Shown piece after piece: positions 34,851 to 45,500 of a stretch of 64,000 nt of DNA. The notes under the pieces are model-generated. The model was not told the origin of the DNA, searched no databases, and saw nothing but the letters and a program-made list of their open reading frames with translations. The stretch comes from Trifolium pratense (lineage: Eukaryota; Streptophyta; Magnoliopsida; Fabales; Fabaceae): positions 27,875,362 through 27,939,361 of the forward strand of contig NC_060061.1 of assembly GCF_020283565.1 (NCBI RefSeq), read 5' to 3'. A program made the position numbers and the translations under genes. Within the stretch, counting starts at the first letter, position 1; each line of letters starts with the position of its first letter.

Positions 34851-36153
34851 TGTTGGTGTAAGCCCTAGAGGCCAATTATTTATAATTGCATGATACTTGT
34901 ATTGGATAATTTACTTATTAAATAAAGGTTTTTCTTTATTATGTTTATGTGTTAAATAATAATAGAGTCCCTAGAATAGTAAGTTCATTGAATGGAACGT
35001 TAAGTGTGACTTAATCGTGAGAATCCATTACACATGAGAACACTATTCTTAAAACATCCGTAGTCGAGCTTTACTGTGAATTGGGATAACATCAAAACAT
35101 AGAGACTATTATGTTGGTAGACTGATGATCACATCTCACGGATCATAGATAAAGAGTTATCAAGTCTTCACATAGATATAAATATTAAGAGTAATATTTA
35201 TATCGGATTGACCCACCATGAGAATACTACATAGTATGTTATGAAATGTCATAAGATATTCTCATAGTGATAAGTGGTGTATTCCACCCTTCGACCTGGA
35301 ACCACTATGTTCCCTAGATGTAGGAGTGTAGTACTTTGTCGCCATTCAAAGTTATCCGTAACAGGATGACTATAAAGTTGGTTGATGGGTATTCCACGAA
35401 TTATGCTAAGGGACATGAGTGACCTAGATGGAATTTACCCCTCCTACATAACAGGAGATATGTCTATGGGCCCAATATTGAACTTAACAAGGGTGACGTA
35501 CTATGTCTTGTGTTCAATATAGACATAAGGGTAAAAGGGTAATTATACACATGAGTTTTATCACGGAAAGGTTTGTCAGATCACGTGACATTCTTGTGAC
35601 TTGGGTAGCAGTGATGTGTTGCTAGATACCGCTCACTGTTTATAATATTAAGATTAATATTATTGCCAACGTCATAAGAACCTACAGGGTCACACACATA
35701 AGGACAGTCGATATGGAAGAAATAAGTAAGACTTATTTTGAGGGTGCGATTAGTGAAAAACAGTTTTGGGCTTAAGAAGACCAAACACCGTTTGACCCAA
35801 CTGACCACACAAGAAACTCTATAAATAGAAGCTTGTGTAGTTCAGTTTGTTTTTTTTGCTTTTTCACAATTCGTTTTCAGAGAAACCCTAAAACTCTGAA
35901 ACCCTAACCGCACTTCCTAAGCCTTCATCTTGTAGCAGCTAGCACTGAAAGTTGAAGACCTGTTCGTGTGGACTAGCTAGAGGTGCTGCCGTCGTGTGGT
36001 GCTTGTGATCAATAAGAGAAGCAAAGAGTTTGCTGTTTCAGTTCTACAAAGGTATAACGTTTAACCCTTATCATGCCCATTCGCAAGGATTCAGTGAAGG
36101 AAATTTTAATTCCGCTGCGTTTTAGTCTCTTTTATACACGCTATTCTCCTTCA
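34851..36153 (+). repeat. 3' LTR of the copia element
   Basis: 1303 bp, preceded by the polypurine tract (34841-34850) and followed by the GAATG duplication. Confidence 0.95.
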
Positions 36154-37185
36154 GAATGTGCAACTCTCTGTCATTATGGTCCCTGACTCAAGAAAGAAAA
36201 AAATACAAAATAGTCTTTGACACTGCAATTCATTAGTCAGTTTGGTCCCTAATGTTAAAAATGATCGTTAACTTTATAAAAAAGCTTATGTTACATTTTT
36301 TAGTGACACGTGGCACGCAGAGTTGACACATTTGTATGATAGCTGGATGGATGACGTAGTCAGGGACTAAAATAACATTCTTCCTCTCATTCTTCTTCAT
36401 CTTCTTCATACATTCAATATCCTAACAACAACTCATTTTGCTTCTTCTTTCAAATTTTGTTGTTATGCATACTTTTTTTCTTCATTTTTTTATCTTCTTC
36501 CTCTCATTCTTCTTTAACTTCTTCATTTATTAAATAACCTAACAACAACCCATTTTGCTTCTTCTTCTTTCTTCTTCTTTTTTGTCGGCTTTCATCACCA
36601 GTTTAATCTGGTTTGAGAGTTAGTTCTGACATCAAGTGATTTCGGCCCCCTCCCGATCGTAGTTGTGATGGAGAGAATGAAGAATAATGGGAGGAAGAAG
36701 ATAAAAAAACGAAGAGAAAATAAAAAGTAATGTCATTTTAGTCTTTGGTCACATCATCCATCCAGTTGTCACACAAATGTGTTAAATCTGCGTGCCACAT
36801 GTTCCTAAAAAATGTCACTTCAGTTTTTCTATAAAGTTAGCAACAATTTTTAACGCAAGGACCAAAGTGACTAACGGATTGCAAAGTCAAGGACTATTTT
36901 GTATTTTTTATCGAGTCAGGGACCATAATGACAGTGAGTTGCACATTCATGGACCAAAATGGTTGTTTCCCCGCCCCTCGTGCCAACTCAGCAAGCTGAC
37001 GTGTGTCCAAAAAAATGTCACGTCAGCTTTTTTGTTCAGTTAACCGTCAAACTTAACAGCAATGACCAAACTGACTAACGGAATGCAGATTCAAGTACTA
37101 TTCAATAATTTTTCCCCAGTGAGGGACCAAAATGACATCGAATTGCACATTGAGGGACTAAATTGACTATTTACCCATCAATTAA

Positions 37186-38116
37186 TTTTTTTTTACTATT
37201 TAAACCATTGCATAGAAAAAATTGAATGGTAACCGGACAAAATCTCCTCCTATTGTTACGATAGATGAGTGTTGGTATTGACCAATTGCCCAATTGATAA
37301 GGTTACTAATAATCAAAGGCAAATGCTAAACAGTGTTCCTGGGTAGGGTTGTCAATTTGCATCCGGTAGAGCGGATTCCCGTGGGGATTGCCCCTTCGAA
37401 GCTTCGAAAACAAATATTTTATCCCGTGGGGATGGGGATGGAGGCAAAAATCCCCCCACAGGCACTTTGGGGCGGGGATCGGGGATGAAGTATCTGTCCC
37501 CGTGGATTTCCCGAATTCGTCTATGTATACTATATATTATTATTAGTATGATTATTACTAGCCAAATGTTTTTCCAATGTTTTTAGTTGATTATTAGTCC
37601 ATTCCCCGAACTGCCGTACTTTGCTATGAAATATTTTGGCTGTTAGGTTTTGTATGATTATTAGTAGCCAAATGTTTTTGCAATGTTTTTTTGGTTATGA
37701 ATGCATTATGTGTTGTTTTTATTATTTAAAAAAGAAAGATACAAAATAATTGTTTTTTAAAATAACGTCATACTACTGTCATAATTTGACAAAAAAATAT
37801 AGAAATTTTGTTAATATTTGATAACCGTGGATTTACACGGAAATCGTGGAGATGAGGATGAGGACAAATATTCCCCCGTGGGCATGGAATGGAGGCAAAA
37901 TCTTCCTTGCATGCACTTTGGGGCGAGAAACGAGGAAGCTTCCCCCGCACATTCCCTGCCCCGTTGACATTCCTACTGCTGGGGCAGGGACACTTGCCCC
38001 AGGCAGGAGCACTGTTTTGGAATAATTAATTAAATGGGTCCCACCATTTTTTAATTTTTTTTTGTGCTGAGTGTTGTTAATTTTGCTTTGATCGAAGAGA
38101 TATTAATTAAAAATAA
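37186..38116. other. Non-coding repeat debris rich in GGGGATGGGGATGG
   Basis: 37345-37980 contains GGGGATGGGGATGGAGGCAA and GGCACTTTGGGGCGGGGATC, with a degenerate second copy at ~37845-37975. The outer edges AGGGTTGTCAA and TTGACATTCCT are roughly inverted. It looks like an old TIR element of a widespread plant type. No transposase or target duplication was identified. Confidence 0.4.
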
Positions 38117-38293
38117 TGCTAGCAACACACTCTTTAACAAACACACTCCAACACACTCTTTTTTATTGGTTGAAATTCACATGGGTCCCATAAAAAAATG
38201 TGGACCCATATAACTTTTATGGGACCCATATAAATTTTAACCAATAGAAGAGAGTGTGTTAGAGTTTGTTTGTTAAATAGTGTGTTTCTAGCA
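38117..38293. mobile_element. MITE with ~60-bp terminal inverted repeats
   Basis: The left arm TGCTAGCAACACACTCTTTA and the right arm (inverted TTGCTAGAAACACACTATTT) share AACAAACACACTC- and ATTGGTT-type blocks. The centre is a palindrome with TGGGTCCCATAAAA. No target duplication could be fixed. Confidence 0.7.
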
Positions 38294-38296
38294 ACT

Positions 38297-39566
38297 GCGA
38301 TCGAGAGGAGGCTGAAACCACTTGATGTCAGAACCGACCCCGAACCAATTTAAACTGGTGGTGAAAAACAAAATAAAAAAATTAAAGGGAAATGGCAAAT
38401 GGTACGAATCAAAATTTGAAGAAAAGCAAGAATTACACTGTTATTAAATGGTTATTACTTTTTTGCCTATCATTTGTCTTCTATTTTACCACCACTACTC
38501 GCATGTATGGTTTACTTTTTCCCACTGTTGTCGATTTCGTTGGTTAGTGGTTCGTACCGCATAGCATTGCTCAAAATTAAAATATGAAAAAGGTTAAAAA
38601 TAAAGAAAGGTTGTCTCTATCCTATAGCCTTCCACCAGTCTTGCTACTATTTCTCGTTCTTGTACCCGCAACACATAAAGATGAAACATTCCAGTTTTTT
38701 TCCATCGAATCATTTATTTTTCTATTTTCCGGTCACCACTCTCCGGCACGGCGGTTCTCCCCTTTCCCGGTGATTCGTTTTTTCTTTTTACAGATATTCT
38801 CCGACCCATGATGGATCTTGTTGAGACACTATCTGTACGACGAGTCTCCGGCGACCTACATCTTCGGCCGGAATCTTAGCTGGCATCTCGTCAGTATCTC
38901 CCTGACCAGTCCTCGCCAACCCAACATTTCTTTTTGCCGGCGACTTCGCTGATCTTTCCGCCGTTCAATCTCTTTTATCAGCGGAAAGAAAAGATTTCCG
39001 TGCAAATGGTTAACAGATCTCGTTCAAAAAAAAAATTGTTATAAGATCTGGTTTGAGGTTTTGTCTAAACTTCCCAAAAAGAAAAACTGAACTAAATAAT
39101 ATTTTTTTATTTAATTTGTAGTCTACCAAGGTAAAATAAATGGGACTTATTTAATTTATTACTTCCTTAAAAAATTACTAGCTTCGTATAAAAAAAAAAA
39201 ACTTACAAATAATTACAATATAAGATTAGATACATAAAAAATTGGATTTTTTCTTATATTATACTGTAGTAATTTTCTTGATTCACGCATTATTCTAAGT
39301 AATTTTCTTGATTTATTCAACAATCGATTTGAGACTTTTGGTTTCGGGACCAAACTTCTTTTTGGGATAAAAAAGCTAGACCCATATACATTTACCAAAC
39401 AATAATCACATGTAGAAATATTGCAATATGCAATTATTTTTTTGAAGAGTGCCAATTTAAAGTCAGAGATTTATTTTGCTCATATGAACTGACCCAACAA
39501 TGGTACCGAGAAGATTCAAACTTGAAACTTGAGAAGAAGAAACTTGGAGGAACCAAACAACACTAA
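38297..39566. other. Intergenic region, no gene recognised
   Basis: 38297-38370 is an inverted copy of sequence found in the loop of the foldback element at ~36591-36670. 38700-39000 is richer in GC and CCGGCG motifs and might be an old exon or UTR, but the small frame at 38584-38811 has no recognisable feature. The rest is AT-rich. Confidence 0.4.
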
Positions 39567-40172
39567 TTAATTGCGTGAGAGAGGGAAGCCAATCCCATGT
39601 CTTTGTGTAGGAAATAGAAGAAACAGAACACTACACAAAATTCCAATCCCAATAGGCAATACTACCAAAAGCTCCTTAGCCTCCTCAGAAGGTTTTGGAG
39701 CCAAACAGGTAACAATACTTTGATCAAACATTGCAATTGCACCAAAAACCAATATGGACCCACATGCATGAAACAAATCAATAAACCTTAGCTTATATTT
39801 CTTAGCCTCTTCAACTCCAAGCTTAATTGATCCATCCATAACCCACATACCATTCAATGTTGCAACACCATATCTAACTTTTCCTCTTTCATCCCTAAAA
39901 CTATCTGTGAAAGATAGAAGAAAACATGAGAGACCACAAAATGTTAAGAGACATAATGTCATGAATTTGCTTGTTTGTGTGTGACATTGGCCTCTATGTG
40001 TTAAAGCTGGTGATAATGTTTGAAATATTAAAACTGTTCCTGTTGGAAGAAGATTGGCTAAATATGCTGTTCCTTTGAATGCTTTTCTTATTGTCTTTTG
40101 TGTTGTTGTTTTGGGAATTTTTTGTTGTGCGTTTTCTAAAAGAGGTTGTTGGGTATCCACATGAACATCCAT
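39567..40172 (-). CDS. DMP (DUF679) membrane protein, 201 residues
   Basis: DMP proteins are small four-pass membrane proteins of plants. Members act in endomembrane remodelling during senescence, and some in fertilisation (DMP8/DMP9). The frame is intronless, as usual for the family, and starts with MDVHVDTQQPLLEN. Four hydrophobic segments lie at about 35-54, 70-89, 129-150 and 168-188. Family hallmarks are LLPTGTVLIFQTLSP before and in the first segment, SFTDSFRDERGKVRYG between the second and third, and GMWVMDGS. The N-terminus is polar and cytosolic-looking and the C-terminus short. The LSP motif resembles the general DMP group more than the DMP8/9 pair, but I do not assign a number. The frame is intact. 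Confidence 0.93.
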   Translation of the reverse strand: MDVHVDTQQPLLENAQQKIPKTTTQKTIRKAFKGTAYLANLLPTGTVLIFQTLSPALTHRGQCHTQTSKFMTLCLLTFCGLSCFLLSFTDSFRDERGKVRYGVATLNGMWVMDGSIKLGVEEAKKYKLRFIDLFHACGSILVFGAIAMFDQSIVTCLAPKPSEEAKELLVVLPIGIGILCSVLFLLFPTQRHGIGFPLSRN

Positions 40173-40537
40173 GGTAAAAATATAATTAATATCTAGTTTG
40201 ATTTTTTTTTTTTTTTTATCTTTCTTAAATCTCTCTTTTCAGATTCTTGATACTAATTGTATGCTTTGGTGTTTAGCACATGTTTGTATGTATGTATGTA
40301 TGAATTAATTAATTCGTATGTATAATAAGCTGAAAGTGGAAACAAATATTAGGTTGAGTTTAATTTGTTTTTTGGTTTAAGGTTTTTGTAGGTTGGTTCT
40401 TTACATATACTGTCATTGTCATTTTACGTTTATTACTTCAACCAATTTAGTAATTTAAAACAAATGTTACTGTTGGGAAACTAATTGCTATTATTTATGG
40501 CAATAAATAGGTTACGGGCATATAATAATAAGGAGAA
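40173..40537 (-). promoter_or_regulatory. Upstream region of the DMP gene
   Basis: AT-rich, with a long T run at 40203-40218 just upstream of the start and a repeated TGTATGTATGTATG at 40284-40298. No clear TATA box position can be fixed. Confidence 0.3.
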
Positions 40538-40701
40538 TGTTAACATGTGCATATATGGCACATGTTAAGGTAATAAAAATAGAAATTATGCTTTATAATT
40601 TGTGCATTTTAACTTTTCAAGCATTAAATGTCTTGTATCATTAAATGCTAAATTTCTATATTAAGATACCTTATCGTGTGCCATATATGCACATGTTAAC
40701 A
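40538..40701. mobile_element. Short MITE, 164 bp
   Basis: TGTTAACATGTGCATATATG at the left end is repeated inverted at the right end (CATATATGCACATGTTAACA). The arms continue with AAGGTA and AGAAAT blocks for about 50 bp. It lies about 370 bp upstream of the DMP start. Confidence 0.75.
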
Positions 40702-40810
40702 AGACCCTAATAATAATAATAATAATGAATAAAAAGGGGGAAAGATGGTTACATATTTTTATTAGAATGTTATTTGTATATTTTTTTTGTTATTCAGTTA
40801 TTTGTTTTTA

Positions 40811-41134
40811 GGTTAAATTGAACTAATTGAACTTTTAACCTTCTAATTTTTACATATTTGCAATTTTGGTCTCTTAACTTTCATAATTACACTTTTGAGC
40901 CCTTTTATAAAATGTCGGTCACTACTGATTTGACCAAGTCAACTCACACGTGGACAGTGACTCAAATGACATGTTGACATGACATGTGAGTAACTGTCCA
41001 CGTGTGTGTTGACTTTGTAAAAATCGATGAGACCGGCATTTTGCAAATTGGGCTAAAGTTAGGGACCATTATGAAAATTAAGAGGCTAAAATCATAAGTT
41101 TGTGAAAGTTAGGGACCCAAAATACAATTTAACT
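40811..41134. mobile_element. Foldback MITE, ~324 bp
   Basis: GGTTAAATTG at the left and GTTAAATTGTATTTTGGGTC (inverted right end) continue as long arms sharing TCTTAACTTTCATAAT-like blocks. The centre has CACACGTGGACAGT and its inverted partner ACTGTCCACGTGTG. It resembles the elements at 21968 and 54885 in carrying GGTCCCT-type motifs. Confidence 0.65.
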
Positions 41135-41281
41135 TTATTTTTATTATAATGTGAGGCAAGAATATGGAAGACGTATTTTTTTCAATATTATTTAATATAT
41201 AATAATAGGGCTAACAAAGATGATAAATAATTAAAATGGGAGATGTTAAAGATTTTAAAAATATGTCCTAGTGTAACTCAA

Positions 41282-41385
41282 AAGATAGCTACCAGGGACA
41301 TTATTGGAGTAGCCGGGGTTCGAACCTCGGATTCCACATTTCTCCACATTTAAATGTGTGAGAGTCTAGCCATTAAGCTACTTGA
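41282..41385 (-). repeat. tRNA-derived SINE copy 1
   Basis: On the minus strand, TAGCTTAATGGCTAGA (A-box-like) is followed about 50 bp later by GAGGTTCGAACCCCGG (B-box). It is nearly the same as copy 2 and shares ACATTTAAATGTGGAGAAAT. Confidence 0.6.
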
Positions 41386-41408
41386 CAAAAAAAATTAAAA
41401 AATATAAT

Positions 41409-41513
41409 AAATCACTCTACCAGGGACATTATTGGAGTGACCGGGTTCGAACCCCGGATTTCACATTTCTCCACATTTAAATGTGTGAGAGTCTAGCCAC
41501 TAGGCTACTTGAC
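41409..41513 (-). repeat. tRNA-derived SINE copy 2
   Basis: On the minus strand, TAGCCTAGTGGCTAGA (A-box fit) and GGGGTTCGAACCCGG (B-box) are separated by about 45 bp. A tail CAATAATGTCCCTGGTAG follows. Together with copy 1 it forms a head-to-tail pair about 127 bp apart. Confidence 0.65.
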
Positions 41514-41682
41514 AAAAAAAAATTAAAAATATAATTAATCACTCTATGTCATTTAAATTTTTAGGTATAAAAATTTGATGGAGCCAAAATTGAGTGATTT
41601 TAAAATGGGGGACCAACTTCATTAGTGAGTGAAAATAGGGAGATCAAAATTGTAATTAAACCTATTTTTATTTTATTTTATA

Positions 41683-41885
41683 CTAGCGGCCAGACAAGGC
41701 GAGTTCCGCGCCGGTCTGTGTCTATTATGTAAATTTATGTCAAAAACGATGAAAAAGGTATGTCTTATGTTATGGTGCGTTTGTTAATAAAAGATTTTTG
41801 CTGCTAAAAAAAATCAACGGTATTGTTGGTATTATGAAAAGTCTACAGCAAATTTTTTTGAATTCTCTTCATATATAGGTATAGA
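41683..41885 (-). mobile_element. Short non-autonomous Helitron (203 bp)
   Basis: On the minus strand it begins TCTATACCTATATATGAAG at 41885 and ends GCCGCTAG at 41683, just after a hairpin GGCG-CGGAACT-CGCC. The flanking bases are A on the left and T on the right, the Helitron A/T target. It is of the same family as the copies at 51574-52422. Confidence 0.8.
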
Positions 41886-42569
41886 TTATTATATTGAGAA
41901 AAAAAAAATCTATGTACAATAGTTTTTGGCAAAAAAAAAAAGTTTTTGTGTTGTGCAGAGTTTATTCGGGACTGGGAATACGCATTCATGATTTCATCAC
42001 ATTTTTTATCGTTTGATCAAATCAAACAGTTTATATTTTAATTTTAAATAAAAAAATATCCAAATTTAAAATGTAGACAAGTCATTCTTGATCAAACAAC
42101 CGAGAATGTGCTTAATGCATAAATTAATGCAACTTTTATTTACTATATGAATGGCAACGAGGCAGGGTGCAAACGGATTTTATCGTCCCCAAATTCAAAT
42201 TCATAAAGTTCAGATATCCTCATATTATCCCAATTTTCAACAAGAATAAAAAGTATACCTAACGGGGTTTGGGTAACTCCATCAACCGTAGGATTCAAGG
42301 TGGGTAACAATGTTCCAATTATCCGCTCATTCTTGTTTTGGAAAAACCCACAAAACTAGCCAATTCAAAATTTTCCTCGTGAAAATCAGATACACGCCAA
42401 TAAGAACTAGAACATCGACCCATGCGGTACACAAGTCTGATTAGCTGTAAGATATCTAATGATTAAATAAGATATGATAATTCCAATAATGTAAGGTATA
42501 TGAAAAAAGTTGAGTAACATAAAACGATAGTTCAACAATAATTTTGGAAAAATATTTATACAAAGAAAA
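41886..42569. other. Non-coding stretch downstream of the Helitron helicase
   Basis: AT-rich, without a frame. It probably includes the 3' flank of the decayed Helitron, but no CTRR terminus with a hairpin could be assigned with confidence. Confidence 0.35.
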
Positions 42570-45500
42570 TTATGTTATATTAGAGAAGACTTCCTTATAG
42601 ACCACATTCGAAGTCTTAGTAGTACATTCACTATCGTCATTGATGATCGATATTTTTAATCCTTTTCTAGAAGTAACTATTGAAATTGCAACATACAACT
42701 GACTATGTGAAAATACTGGCGACAGAAGATATATCCCAACATACTTTAAAGATTGTCCCCGACTCTTATTAATATTCATCGCAAAAGAAATCATTACAGG
42801 AAATTGTCTCCGTTGAAATTTAAAAGGAATTCTCACGTCAGATGGTGTCAGAGATAATCTAGGTATGAAAACCTGATCACCAATATTACTTCTTGAAATA
42901 ATTTTTCCTTCAAGAGCACGTTTTCCCAATCTCGTAATAATAAGTCTTGTTCCATTGTATAATCCTAATTTTTTATTCAAATTCCTTAATAGCATAATTG
43001 GAACTCCAACTTTAAGTCTTAACTTGTGATTTGGAAGTCCCGACGTAAAAATCGTGTTAAAAAATTCGGGAGTATGAACATCATCCACTGTTTGACCGTC
43101 TACATTTTGTGAGTGGAGTATCATAACTCAAATATGTTTTTTCTTCACCGGGAATTAAATCCAACATATAATCATTTATTGTGTCGACTATTGAATTTTT
43201 AGGAGCTAGTATAGCTCTATTTTGGAAATACGTTATATCGTTCATGTTTTGTAAAAGTTTGGGATATGTGCTTTCAACAATAGAAGCAAGAGGATCACCT
43301 GAATTTGGAATCAATAAATCTGATGGAATGTTAAGTTTTCAATCATCGTCGTTGTCATCTCCAATTTCTCCATCGCCAACACCCAAAACCCATTCATAAA
43401 ACAATCTTCTTTATTCAACGTCTGCACTCGAAGCACCACCGAGAAGCCTCATGTTTTTACTCAATGTTAAAACTTCACAAAAAATCCAAAGAACTGAAGA
43501 ATTAATAGTAGCATGAACAACTTCTGACCTTGTACCTTTGGGTATTACTGGTAGAATTTGTCTAAAATCTCTGACAAAAACAACAACTTTTCCACCGAAG
43601 GGAATGTGTTTATTTTTTTCATCAACAAACTTGAGAATATCTTTTAAAGTTCGATCAATTCGAAACAATGTTTGTGCATCATTGGTGCTTCATCCCATAT
43701 AATGAGCTTTGCTTTTTGTATTAATAGCGCCAAATGGCTTTTAGGAACTATGGTACATGTTGAAAACCCGTCAACATTTAGAGGAATACAAAACCTTGAA
43801 TGTGTTGTTCTACCGCCAGGTATAAGCAATGCAGCGATTCCACTTGAGGCAACTGTTAAAACTATCTCACCTTTTGAGCGTAATGCGGCTGACATGACCC
43901 TCCAGATAAATGTCTTCCATGTACCGCCATAAACATAAAGAAAAAACACACCAGGTTTGTTTTCGTTAACTCTTTTCATGATTGTGTCATATACTTTACG
44001 TTGCTCTGATGTCATAGTTGACATCAATCTAACATGTTCCTCAGCTAATGATTGTCAGTTATAATTCAATTCGTAGTGTATTAAACTATTTTGTATATCA
44101 GGAACTAATGATGTGTCTGCTCTAGGCATTGGAGGATAATCTTTTAAACTCTTCCCACAACTACGTAACATTATCTCAATATCTGCTAGTGCATATTGTA
44201 TCATTTGATCATCGGTTAATATTAAATCTGCAATGTTAAAATCCAAATAATGAATGTGATTAGTGACATGACTATGATTGTGTTTGGTTGTATTGCAAAA
44301 AAATTGATTTAACGGAATTGAGTTTGATAGATTTAATTTTGGTTAAAAGTGACTTAAACAGAATTGATTTATGTTTGGATACATTAACGTAAAAATAAAG
44401 GGTATTTATAAAAAAGGGTAAATAGGGTTTTACCCCCCTGCAAAATAGGAGAATTTTGCATTACCCCCCTGTAAAATAAAAAGTTGTGATTCCCCCCTCG
44501 TAATATTAAGATTCTTTGTTTTACCCCCCTGAATTGACAACATGGATTTGGAATCTTAATTTTGCTGACATGGCAACCATACGTGGCTTTTTTTTTTACA
44601 CATGGTTTTTTTTTACTGTTTTTATTTATTTAATTTTTATTTTGCCACATATTGAGCTATGTCATTTAAAAAAAATAAAAAATAAAAAACAAAAAAGGGG
44701 AAAAACAAATAGCAAGAAACATCAACAATCTCCACCACTCTCATGGGAAGAACAAACAACAACAAACTTCATCTTCAATCTTAAATTTCATCTCATCAAT
44801 TCAATCTCAAACCCATAAATCCAAAACCATAAAAAACTCATAAGTTTCTCAAAACATAAAATCTCACGGTTCATTCTCCACCACCAGCCACCACCACCGT
44901 CGTCGTCCATTTCTCTTTCCCACCAATTGCATCTCTCTTCCTTGCAGCATCACTCTCAATTTTGTTGTTTGTTGATTTTCCAAAATATTAAAATTAAATC
45001 AGGATTAATGATGTTTGGAGAACATGTGTTGTTGTTATTTTTCTTGAACTTGTAATTGCTAACCCAACCCATATCTTTCACCAAGATCAAAGGAATGAAC
45101 ACGTGAGAGGTAGAGACCAGGAAGGAGAGGGATGAAGGGGTTGATTATGTTAGGGTTGTTGGTGGTGGTGGTGGTTATGGAGGAGGAGGAGGAGGAGGAG
45201 GAAGAGTTTGAATTGGAGGAATTGTGGAGATGATGATTTTTTTTTTTCGATTTAGGGATTTGAGATGAAAGTTGCTTCCTGAGATTTGATATGAAGGTTG
45301 TTTTTTGGAAAAAAAAATTGTGGGATTTGAGATGAAGATTTTTTTATTTTTTTTATTTTAAATAACAATGATTTGGAATAATTATAATAATAAAAAAAAT
45401 AAAAATTCAAAGAAAATCCACATATGCATGCCACATCATAAAAAAAAAAAGATTTCATGTCTAGTTGGTGAATTAGGGGGGTAATTGAATGAATCTTTAT

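Larger units (their letters stand above)
27848..36153 (+). mobile_element. Ty1/copia LTR retrotransposon, Angela/Tork-like (8.3 kb)
   Basis: LTRs at 27848-29151 and 34851-36153 begin TGTTGG and end CCTTCA. The target duplication is GAATG (27843-27847 and 36154-36158). The primer-binding site TGGTATCAGAGCC starts at 29153 and the polypurine tract AGTGGGAGAT ends at 34850. Domain order gag-PR-IN-RT-RH marks it as copia. The LTRs differ at about nine substitutions and one T-run length change over 1304 bp (my count by eye), so insertion was recent. It sits inside the foldback element at 27616-37176. Lineage assignment is by general resemblance only. Confidence 0.95.
27616..37176. mobile_element. 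Mutator-type foldback element split by a copia insertion
   Basis: Left terminus GGGGAAATAGTCATTTTGAT and inverted right terminus GGGTAAATAGTCAATTTAGT are flanked by the perfect 9-bp duplication ATCAATTAA (27607-27615 and 37177-37185), the hallmark of Mutator-like elements. Without the copia element (27848-36153 plus one 5-bp duplication copy) it is about 1.25 kb, with arms of roughly 465 bp (27616-27847 plus ~36159-36390 against ~36710-37176). The loop (~36390-36710) is CTTCTTC-rich and holds non-repeat sequence. No transposase is present. Confidence 0.88.

Noticed and set aside
37345..37980. A transposase-bearing element in the GGGGATGG-rich block
   Set aside because: No coding frame and no target duplication were found, so only a low-confidence repeat note is kept.
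38584..38811. 75-codon frame with a hydrophobic start, resembling a secreted peptide
   Set aside because: There are no conserved features, no clear promoter, and it sits in repeat-like sequence.
41409..41513. A genuine tRNA gene with GGTTCGAACCC
   Set aside because: A and B boxes are present, but acceptor and anticodon stems do not close and the unit is duplicated with a SINE-type tail.
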